Of a stretch of DNA of 49,237 nucleotides, positions 43,051 to 49,237 are shown piece after piece; within the stretch, counting starts at the first letter, position 1, and the number at the start of each line of letters is the position of its first letter. Location of the stretch: contig JAHBYC010000022.1 of NCBI GenBank assembly GCA_019636175.1, positions 1 to 49,237 on the forward strand, written 5' to 3'. The position numbers were made by a program, and so were the translations under genes. This DNA comes from Caulobacter sp. Its GTDB lineage: Bacteria; Pseudomonadota; Alphaproteobacteria; Caulobacterales; Caulobacteraceae. The notes beneath the pieces are model-generated. The model saw nothing but the letters and a program-made list of their open reading frames with translations, was not told the DNA's origin and did no database searches.

Positions 43051-44453
43051 CGGGCGGCGAAACCGCGGACGTATTCCATCACTGTCGCCGCGTCGGCCGG
43101 AAGCCGGTCAAAGCGCTCGGCCTTGCTGTCCAGTCCCTTGTCGCCGCGCGGGAAGGCGGGCGTCACGCCGGTGGCGGCGCTGACCGCCTCGGGGAACTTG
43201 GCCGGGTGGGCGGTCGACAGCACGATCAGCGGCGTCGCCTCATTGTCGAGGGTTGTGCGTCGGGCGGCGGAGACGGCGACGGCGGTGTGCGGGTCGATGA
43301 GGCGTCCGGTCTCGTTGAGCGTCGCCAGCATGGCGCGGGCGGTGTCGTCCTCGCCCGTGGAGGCGCCGCCGAACAGCTCGGCCATGGCAGTGCGGGCGGC
43401 GGGGGGAATGTCGATGACCCCGGTCTCGCCAAAGGCGCGGAAGGCGCGTCCGGTCTCGACCCCGTCGCGGCGCACGCATTCGAAGTACAGCCGCTCGAAA
43501 TTGGAGGCGACCTGGATGTCCATGGCCGGGCTCTGGGTCGCCGCGACGTTGCCGCGTGAATAGCGACCGTCCTCGAAGGCTCGCGCCATGATGTCATTGC
43601 TGTTGGTGGCGACGAGGATCTTCTCGATCGGCAGTCCCATGCGGTGGGCGACATAGCCGGCGAAGGCGTCGCCGAAATTGCCTGTCGGCACGGCGAAGGC
43701 GACAGGGCGATGCGGGGCGCCCAGGGCGACGGCGGTGGTGAAGTAGTAGACCGCCTGGGCCGCGATGCGGGCGAAGTTGATCGAATTGACCGCCGACAGA
43801 TCGACTGCCTGGACGAACTGGCCGTCGGCGAACATCGCCTTGAGGATGGCCTGGCAGTCGTCGAAGCTGCCCTGGACCGACAGGCAGGAGACGTTTCCGT
43901 CCTCGACCGTGGTCATGAAGCGGCGCTGGACCTCGCTGATCCGGCCCTCGGGGAACATGGCGCAGATGCGGACATTGGAACGCCCGCGAAAGGCCTCGAC
44001 GGCGGCGCCGCCGGTGTCGCCGCTGGTGGCGCAGACGATGGTCAGGGTGCGGCCGCGGGCGCCGAGGATATGGTCGTAGAGCCGGGCCAGCAGCTGCATG
44101 GCCACGTCCTTGAAGGCCAGGGTCGGGCCGTGGAACAGCTCGGCCATGAACAGGCCCGGCGCCAGCTGGGTCACCGGGCAGGTGGCCGAGTGGGCGAAGC
44201 TGGCATAGGCCTCGGTGCACATCTCCAGCAGAATGTCATCGGCGATCTCGCCGTCGGCGAACCTGCCCAGCACGGCGGCGGCGACCTCTGCGTAGGGCCG
44301 GCCGGCGAAGGCCGCGATCTCATCGAGCGTGAAGCTGGGCCAGGTCTCGGGCACATAGAGCCCGCCATCGGGCGCGAGACCGGCGAGGACGGCGTCGAGA
44401 AAGCCGATCGGCTGGAGGCTGGCGCCCTCGGCGCGGGTGGAGACGTATTTCAT
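43047..44453 (-). CDS. thrC: Threonine synthase
   Basis: Converts O-phosphohomoserine to threonine with PLP. The 468-residue long form begins MKYVSTRAEGASLQPIGFLDAVLAGLAPDGGLYVP. The PLP lysine is Lys115 in FHGPTLAFKDVAMQ, and the phosphate loop is VCATSGDTGGAAVEAF, followed by VPTGNFGDAFAGYVAHRMG. It overlaps SURF1 and the M16 gene by 4 bp each, so it is embedded in the cox operon and translationally coupled to both neighbours. Confidence 0.97.
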   Translation of the reverse strand: MKYVSTRAEGASLQPIGFLDAVLAGLAPDGGLYVPETWPSFTLDEIAAFAGRPYAEVAAAVLGRFADGEIADDILLEMCTEAYASFAHSATCPVTQLAPGLFMAELFHGPTLAFKDVAMQLLARLYDHILGARGRTLTIVCATSGDTGGAAVEAFRGRSNVRICAMFPEGRISEVQRRFMTTVEDGNVSCLSVQGSFDDCQAILKAMFADGQFVQAVDLSAVNSINFARIAAQAVYYFTTAVALGAPHRPVAFAVPTGNFGDAFAGYVAHRMGLPIEKILVATNSNDIMARAFEDGRYSRGNVAATQSPAMDIQVASNFERLYFECVRRDGVETGRAFRAFGETGVIDIPPAARTAMAELFGGASTGEDDTARAMLATLNETGRLIDPHTAVAVSAARRTTLDNEATPLIVLSTAHPAKFPEAVSAATGVTPAFPRGDKGLDSKAERFDRLPADAATVMEYVRGFAAR

Positions 44454-45136
44454 TGGGCTTTGAACCTGCGCCGGAGCATGGCGACGTAGACGGCGAGCAA
44501 CGCCCCGGCCAGGCCGAACCAGGTCAGGGCGTATTCTAGATGGCGATTGGGGATGTTGGCCGGAACCGGCGCGGGCTTCAGATCCGGCCAGTCTGGGCGG
44601 ACCGGCGAGGCAGCGAACAGGAACACCGGGGCGGGGTCTTTCGCGCCGAGCGCCTGGGCCATGGCGGCGATGTCACGGCCGTACCACAGCCCTTCCTTCG
44701 CGCCGGCGGGATTGATCCGGCCGGGCTTGTCGGGCTTGCGCAGGACGCCGCTGATCAGCACGGCGCCGGCGGACGCCGGCGGGCGCGCCTGGACCGTCTC
44801 GGCGACATAGCCCTCGTCGACCAGGATGGTCCCCGTCGCGGTCGGGCAGGCGACGATCAGGCGCCGGACCGGCTGACCGTCGACGACGCCGAACAGCTCG
44901 ATCTGCCGCGACAGGGCCGCCGACGGACAGGACAGCCGAACGCGCCGGAACTCCAGGTCCGTCCCCGAGGCCAGGGCCTCGTCCAGCGGAACCTCGGGCG
45001 CGGTCTTGAGCGCCTCGATACGGGCCAGAAGGTCGGTCTTCCAGGCCAGGCGCTTGAGTTGCCAGCCGCCGAGGACGCAGAGGATGACCAGGCTGATGGC
45101 GACGGCGATCGTCAGGCCGAAGGGAAAGCGCTTCAT
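44450..45136 (-). CDS. SURF1 family cytochrome oxidase assembly protein
   Basis: Assists insertion of heme a into cytochrome c oxidase subunit I. 228 residues with two membrane helices at the ends: residues about 7-24 (GLTIAVAISLVILCVLGGWQL) and about 203-222 (ALTWFGLAGALLAVYVAML). The large periplasmic loop starts with GGWQLKRLAWK, and LIVACPTATGTILVDEGYV and PVPANIPNRHLEYALTWFGLA are typical of SURF1. It lies 6 bp after the DUF983 gene and overlaps thrC. Confidence 0.92.
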   Translation of the reverse strand: MKRFPFGLTIAVAISLVILCVLGGWQLKRLAWKTDLLARIEALKTAPEVPLDEALASGTDLEFRRVRLSCPSAALSRQIELFGVVDGQPVRRLIVACPTATGTILVDEGYVAETVQARPPASAGAVLISGVLRKPDKPGRINPAGAKEGLWYGRDIAAMAQALGAKDPAPVFLFAASPVRPDWPDLKPAPVPANIPNRHLEYALTWFGLAGALLAVYVAMLRRRFKAQ

Positions 45137-45142
45137 CTGGCG

Positions 45143-45505
45143 TCAGGGCTCGACATCGGCGCGGCCGGCCTCGCTGGCCTTGTTGGCGAAGCGGGCGGCG
45201 ATCAGCAGGCCCTTCATCGGTCGCAGCAGACCGAGGCAGACCGCGACGGTCAGGGGCATCCAGATGACCAGCAGCACCCAGATCGGCGGGTTGAAGGCGA
45301 TCATGTGGAACATGGCGCCGAAGGCCAGCAGGAAGCCGGCGATGAGGATCACGAAAACGGCGGGGCCATCGCCGCTGTCAGCCTGTTCGAAACTGGCGCC
45401 GCAGGCCGAGCAGGCCGGCGCCAGTCCCAGAAATCCGTCGAACAGCTTGCCCTTGCCGCATCGGGGGCAACGACCGGTCGCCCCCGCCAGATAAGGGTTC
45501 GCCAT
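45143..45505 (-). CDS. DUF983 domain protein
   Basis: A 120-residue membrane protein that often lies beside cox genes. The N-terminal zinc-ribbon-like segment has CPRCGKGKLFDGFLGLAPACSACG with four cysteines. Two hydrophobic helices follow (AVFVILIAGFLLAFGAMFHM and WVLLVIWMPLTVAVCLGLL). The exact function is unknown to me. It lies 11 bp after ctaE and 6 bp before SURF1. Confidence 0.92.
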   Translation of the reverse strand: MANPYLAGATGRCPRCGKGKLFDGFLGLAPACSACGASFEQADSGDGPAVFVILIAGFLLAFGAMFHMIAFNPPIWVLLVIWMPLTVAVCLGLLRPMKGLLIAARFANKASEAGRADVEP

Positions 45506-45516
45506 CCGATCCTGTC

Positions 45517-46395
45517 CTACATGGTCCCGAAGATGACGTAGATGAAGGCGAACAGGAACAGCCAGACGACGTCAACGAAGTGCCAGTACCAGGCCGCGGC
45601 CTCGAAGCCAAAGTGCTGCTTGGGGGTGAAGCCGCCGCCCATCAGGCGCAGCAGGCAGATGGCCAGGAAGATGGTGCCGACCAGGACGTGGAAGCCGTGG
45701 AAGCCGGTGGCCATGAAGAAGGACGAACCGTAGAGGCCGGCGTTGGCCGCTTCCTCCGAGTAGAACAGCTTCTCGGACAGGATGTGGTGATACTCGTAGG
45801 CCTGGATCGAGGTGAACAGGATGCCGAGCAGGACGGTCAGCAGAAGGCCGATCTTGGCCGAGCGACGGTCGCCCTGTTGAAGGGCATGGTGGGCCCAGGT
45901 GACGGTGGTGCCCGACAGCAGCAGGGTCAGGGTGTTGACCAGGGGCAGGTGGAAGGCCGGAACCAGCTCGACGCCCTTGGGCGGCCATTGCTTCCAGGCC
46001 TCGGCGACGCCCTCGAAGTTGCCGATCGCCGGCGTCAGGGTGCGGTGTTCCCAGAACAGCGACTGTTCGAAGAAGATCCAGAACCAGGCGACGAAGAACA
46101 TCACTTCGGAGGCGATGAACAGGATCATGCCGTAGCGCAGGCCCAGGGCCACGACCGGGGTGTGATCACCGGCGTTGGCTTCCTTGGTCACATCCATCCA
46201 CCAGCCGATCATGGTGAAGATCACCAGGGCGAAGCCGGCGACGGCGACCCACGGATCGCCCTTTTCGAGGCCGAACAGGCCCTTCATGTAGACGACCATG
46301 CCCATGGTCAGGATGACGCCGGCGATGGAGCCGACCAGCGGCCAGGGGCTGGGGTTGACCAGATGGTAGTCGTGCTTGACGGCGCCGTGAGCCAT
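45517..46395 (-). CDS. ctaE: Cytochrome c oxidase subunit III
   Basis: Subunit III of aa3-type oxidase, which stabilises subunit I and its proton uptake. 292 residues with seven hydrophobic helices. It begins HDYHLVNPSPWPLVGSIAGVI. Key segments are MILFIASEVMFFVAWFWIFFE, TWAHHALQQGDRRSA, and GFHGFHVLVGTIFLAICLLRL, ending with AWYWHFVDVVWLFLFAFIYVIFG. The ATG at 46395 is chosen as the family start; the frame is open 8 codons further. The RBS is weak. Confidence 0.97.
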   Translation of the reverse strand: MAHGAVKHDYHLVNPSPWPLVGSIAGVILTMGMVVYMKGLFGLEKGDPWVAVAGFALVIFTMIGWWMDVTKEANAGDHTPVVALGLRYGMILFIASEVMFFVAWFWIFFEQSLFWEHRTLTPAIGNFEGVAEAWKQWPPKGVELVPAFHLPLVNTLTLLLSGTTVTWAHHALQQGDRRSAKIGLLLTVLLGILFTSIQAYEYHHILSEKLFYSEEAANAGLYGSSFFMATGFHGFHVLVGTIFLAICLLRLMGGGFTPKQHFGFEAAAWYWHFVDVVWLFLFAFIYVIFGTM

Positions 46396-46461
46396 GTTCT
46401 TTGAGCCTGCTCTTCTCAAACTTGTCGGACCCGGCGTCGCGGACGACTCCGGAGGGTTTCG

Positions 46462-47082
46462 CTATAGCCCCGCCTTGGCCTTCCCGCCAAGAGGCGAGGA
46501 GGTCGCGGAGGCGTCGGCCTGTTGGGTGGGCGCCGGGAAGAAGGTGTAGCTGAGCGTCAGCTCGGTCTTTCCCTTCGTCTCGAAGTCGGTGGCGTATTCG
46601 GGATCGACGAAATAGACCACCGGGAATTCGACTGTCTGGCCGGGCTGGATGGTCTGATCGCTGAAGCAGAAGCATTCCAGCTTCTGGAAATAGGCGCCGG
46701 CCTGCTCGGGCACGACATTGTAGCTGGCGCGGCCCGTCAGGGCGGTCTTGCCGTTGTTGGTGACCTTGAAGAAGGCCAGGCCGGTGGCGCCGATCTTCAC
46801 TTCCTGGGTGGTCTGGCTGGGTTTGAAGGCCCAGGGCAGGTCGCGAACGTTGGCGTCGAAGCGAATCAGCAGCTTGCGATCCAGCACCTTGGTCGGCGCC
46901 GCCTCGGCCCGACGGATGGTGCCGTCAAAGCCGGTCAGCTGGCAGAAGGCGCGATACAGGGGCACGGCGGCGTAGGCCGCGCCGACCATCCCGGCGAGCA
47001 CCACCCCGCAGATGACGGCCACCCGCAGGTTCCGGCGACCGAGCGCCGAGGTCGGCTTCTGATCAGGCTCAGCCGGCAACAT
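46462..47082 (-). CDS. ctaG: Cytochrome c oxidase assembly protein CtaG (Cox11 family)
   Basis: Delivers copper to the CuB site of subunit I. 206 residues with one N-terminal membrane helix (about 20-42, NLRVAVICGVVLAGMVGAAYAAVPLYRAFCQ). A periplasmic immunoglobulin-like domain follows with the copper-binding LECFCFSDQTIQPGQTVEFPV and YFVDPEYA. The YRAFCQLTGFDGT segment is also a Cox11 hallmark. Its first 14 bases overlap the end of the small protein gene upstream. Confidence 0.96.
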   Translation of the reverse strand: MLPAEPDQKPTSALGRRNLRVAVICGVVLAGMVGAAYAAVPLYRAFCQLTGFDGTIRRAEAAPTKVLDRKLLIRFDANVRDLPWAFKPSQTTQEVKIGATGLAFFKVTNNGKTALTGRASYNVVPEQAGAYFQKLECFCFSDQTIQPGQTVEFPVVYFVDPEYATDFETKGKTELTLSYTFFPAPTQQADASATSSPLGGKAKAGL

Positions 47083-47347
47083 TGGCCCCCATCTTCAGCA
47101 CGCTGACCAGGAAGACGATGAGGATGAAGGCGCCCAGGCTGAGACCCAGAATGATGTTGCGCTTGCTCTGGGCCTGGCGCGCCGCCTGCTGCTCCTGCGG
47201 CGTCATCGGCGGACGCGGCGGCGGGTAGACCGCCTGGGTCTCGGCGGTGATCGAGACCGGCGTCGCGGCGGGGGTCGCGACATCTCCCGCGACGCCTTCG
47301 GGCGGGATGTCGGGCCGGTCGGCGTCGGGTGTCGGCTGGTCGGTCAT
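47069..47347 (-). CDS. Small cox-operon membrane protein (CoxF-like)
   Basis: A 92-residue protein between ctaB and ctaG. About 60 residues of Pro/Ala/Thr-rich, probably disordered N-terminus lead to a basic patch (QQAARQAQSKRN) and one C-terminal membrane helix (IILGLSLGAFILIVFLVSVL). Position and build match the small proteins called CoxF in alphaproteobacterial cox operons; sequence similarity is too low to be sure. It overlaps ctaG by 14 bp and ctaB by 1 bp. Confidence 0.7.
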   Translation of the reverse strand: MTDQPTPDADRPDIPPEGVAGDVATPAATPVSITAETQAVYPPPRPPMTPQEQQAARQAQSKRNIILGLSLGAFILIVFLVSVLKMGANVAG

Positions 47348-48336
47348 CAGGCGAGCCCCATCATGCGTTCGGCCGCCAGGGTGGCGAACAGGGCGAAGAG
47401 ATAGAGGATCGAGAAGGCGAACAGGTTGCGCGCGTCGCGGGCGCCGGCCTTGACGTCATAGAGCTGGCCGTTGCGCGGGTCCGCGCCTTCCCCGGCCTGG
47501 GACCGGAACAGCCGCCAGGCCAGCAGCAGGAACGCCGCTCCGCCGAGCCCCGAGACGGCCAGATAGGGCAGATGGCCAAGACCGGTGAAGAAGGGCGCCA
47601 CGCAGACGGGGATCAGGACCAGCGAATAGAGCAGGATCTGCAGCCGGGTCGATTTGGCGCCCCGGGCCACCGGCATCATCGGCACGCCCGCCTTGGCGTA
47701 GTCCTCGGAGGTGTAGAGCGACAGGGCCCAGAAGTGGGGCGGCGTCCACAGGAAGATGATCAGCACCATCAGCCAGGCGTCGGCCGGCGCCGTTCCGGAC
47801 GCCGCGGCCCAGCCGATCGCCGGAGGCAGCGCGCCGGCGAGGCCGCCGATGACGATGTTCTGCGCCGTCCAGCGCTTCAGCCACATGGTGTAGACCACGG
47901 CGTAGAAGAAGATGGTGAAGGCCAGCAGGCCGGCGGCCAGCCAGTTGGTGGTCATGGCCAGCAGCATCACCGACAGCAGGCTGAGCACGATGCCGAGACC
48001 CAGGGCGTCGGCGCCCTGAACCTTGCCGGCCGGCACGGGCCGTCCCTGGGTGCGGCGCATGACGCTGTCGATGTCGGCGTCGTACCACATGTTGAAGGCG
48101 GCGCTGGCCCCGGCCCCGACGGCGATGCAGAACACCGCCACGACCGCCAGCACCGGATTCATCGGCGCGCCCGAGCAGATCAGGCCGACAAAGGCGGTGA
48201 ACACCACCAGCGACATGACCCGGGGCTTTAGCAGCTGCAGATAGTCGGTCCAGAGCGCGGGCGCGCGGGCGGCCTGGTCGGCGGCCAGCAGCTCCGGGGC
48301 GATCTCTGAAACGGGTGGCGACTTGGGCATAGGCAT
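47347..48336 (-). CDS. ctaB: Heme o synthase (protoheme IX farnesyltransferase)
   Basis: Adds a farnesyl group to protoheme, the first step toward heme a for cytochrome oxidase. The 329-residue prenyltransferase has about nine membrane helices. The diphosphate-binding motif is NMWYDADIDSVMRRTQGRPV, and a second Asp-containing region is WTPPHFWALSLYTSEDYAKAGVPM. The start is either the ATG at 48336 or the one two codons later (48330); neither has a strong RBS, and the conserved part begins only at LLKPRVMSLVVFTAFVG. It lies 85 bp after ctaD. Confidence 0.95.
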   Translation of the reverse strand: MPMPKSPPVSEIAPELLAADQAARAPALWTDYLQLLKPRVMSLVVFTAFVGLICSGAPMNPVLAVVAVFCIAVGAGASAAFNMWYDADIDSVMRRTQGRPVPAGKVQGADALGLGIVLSLLSVMLLAMTTNWLAAGLLAFTIFFYAVVYTMWLKRWTAQNIVIGGLAGALPPAIGWAAASGTAPADAWLMVLIIFLWTPPHFWALSLYTSEDYAKAGVPMMPVARGAKSTRLQILLYSLVLIPVCVAPFFTGLGHLPYLAVSGLGGAAFLLLAWRLFRSQAGEGADPRNGQLYDVKAGARDARNLFAFSILYLFALFATLAAERMMGLA

Positions 48337-48421
48337 ATCGCCGCGCGGGCGGCGATCCAATCTCTGACTCTGGATGGACGCCGCCGCGCCTTCCGGAATG
48401 GAAAGCGCGGCGGTCCGATCC

Positions 48422-49237
48422 TTAGTGGTGATCGGGGGCGATCACCGGGGGTTCGTTGAACTGGTGGAAGGGCGGCGGCGAGGGCAGGGTCCACTCCAGC
48501 GTCGTGGCGCCTTCGCCCCAGGGGTTGGCCTCGGCCTTGCGGCGACGGATGGCGGCCTCGAGGAGCAGGATCGCGAACACGCCCATGCTCGCGGCCATGA
48601 TCACGTAGCCGATCGAGGAGACCTTGTTCCAGAAGGCGAACCCTTCGGGATAGTCCACGACCCGGCGCGGCATGCCCTGGAGGCCCAGGAAGTGCTGCGG
48701 GAAGAAGATCAGGTTCGTGCCGACGAAGAAGATCCAGAAGTGGAGCCGGCCCAGCACCTCGTTGTACTTCACGCCGAAGATCTTCTCGAACCAGTAGTAG
48801 AAGCCCGCGAAGATCGAGAAGATCGCCCCCAGCGACAGCACGTAGTGGAAGTGGGCGACGACATAGTAGGTGTCGTGGACGCTCTGGTCGAAGGCGGCGC
48901 CCGCCAGGGCCACGCCGGTGACGCCGCCGATGGTGAAGACGGCGATGAAGCCGAACGCCCACAGCATCGGGGTGCGGAAGTCGAGGGAGCCGCCCCACAT
49001 GGTGGCGATCCAGGAGAAGACCTTGATGCCGGTGGGCACGGCGATGACCATGGAGGCGGCCTGGAAGTAGGCGGTGAGCTCCAGGTTCATGCCGACGGTG
49101 AACATGTGGTGGGCCCACACCACCGAGCCCAGGATGCCGATGGCGGCCATCGGCATCACCATCCCCAGGTAGCCGAAGATCGGCTTCTTCGAGAAGGTCG
49201 CCACAACGTGGCTGATGATGCCGAAGCCCGGCAGGAT
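48422..49237 (-). CDS. ctaD: Cytochrome c oxidase subunit I (C-terminal part, 5' end outside window)
   Basis: The catalytic subunit of aa3-type cytochrome c oxidase. The frame is open to the right window edge; 271 codons are present, starting [12 protein letters not shown]. Visible features: the CuB histidine pair in [12 protein letters not shown], the K-channel lysine in [16 protein letters not shown], and the heme a/a3 histidines in [20 protein letters not shown]. It ends ... [14 protein letters not shown]. It is first of the visible cox genes on this strand, followed by ctaB. Confidence 0.97.
   Translation of the reverse strand: MLPGFGIISHVVATFSKKPIFGYLGMVMPMAAIGILGSVVWAHHMFTVGMNLELTAYFQAASMVIAVPTGIKVFSWIATMWGGSLDFRTPMLWAFGFIAVFTIGGVTGVALAGAAFDQSVHDTYYVVAHFHYVLSLGAIFSIFAGFYYWFEKIFGVKYNEVLGRLHFWIFFVGTNLIFFPQHFLGLQGMPRRVVDYPEGFAFWNKVSSIGYVIMAASMGVFAILLLEAAIRRRKAEANPWGEGATTLEWTLPSPPPFHQFNEPPVIAPDHH

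Overview
The window is about 49 kb of high-G+C bacterial chromosome from the order Caulobacterales (Caulobacter/Phenylobacterium-like). Three things point there. The cox cluster order is ctaD-ctaB-small membrane protein-ctaG-ctaE-DUF983-SURF1-thrC-M16, followed closely by a PdeA-like c-di-GMP phosphodiesterase. The F0 ATP synthase operon stands alone, with both b and b' subunits. Promoters resemble the Caulobacter housekeeping form TTGACGS...GCTANAWC. Nearly all sequence is coding. I saw no rRNA, tRNA, CRISPR array, prophage or transposase gene, so this is core chromosome with a few accessory oddities.

Layout. 1-4.3 kb: end of ftsH, a DUF4344 metallopeptidase, folP, kptA overlapping folP tail to tail, and an alpha/beta hydrolase. 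4.2-11.7 kb: a GST, then a carbon-metabolism block of methylsuccinyl-CoA dehydrogenase (mcd), two TetR regulators with a small helical protein, a HIG1-like protein, a PduO-type cobalamin adenosyltransferase and etfBA. These fit together: Mcd is an acyl-CoA dehydrogenase that passes electrons to ETF, and the mutases of the ethylmalonyl-CoA pathway need adenosylcobalamin. 11.7-16.8 kb: a REPIN-like inverted repeat pair, ribF, a MaoC hydratase, a HAD phosphatase, DUF2188, an isolated RebB-like (R-body) protein and a membrane-anchored M20 peptidase. 16.8-22.3 kb: the glycine cleavage operon gcvT-gcvH-gcvPA-gcvPB plus a GNAT gene, under a tandem glycine riboswitch. A third, degenerate aptamer-like copy lies upstream of the two good ones.

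22.3-26.4 kb: two small membrane/secreted proteins and the F0 operon atpI-atpB-atpE-atpF'-atpF on the minus strand. 26.4-33 kb: nitronate monooxygenase, an SDR, and a 3-hydroxybutyrate dehydrogenase-patatin-NUDIX operon with a PhaR-like palindrome in front, then yaaA and a D-2-hydroxyglutarate dehydrogenase-like flavoprotein. 33-35.7 kb: YceI-cytochrome b561-YceI-Sua5, packed with overlaps. The Sua5 start appears to be a non-standard ATA. 35.8-41.7 kb: a DmdC-like acyl-CoA dehydrogenase, a Prx5-type peroxiredoxin, AlgH/YqgE, GrpB, PdeA and a GNAT. 41.8-49.2 kb: M16 peptidase, thrC, SURF1, DUF983 and cytochrome c oxidase genes, ending inside ctaD.

Most worth a second look: the possible three-aptamer glycine leader, the orphan RebB-like protein, the ATA start of the Sua5 gene, the paired palindromes that cover two convergent stop codons, and the conserved PdeA signalling features.
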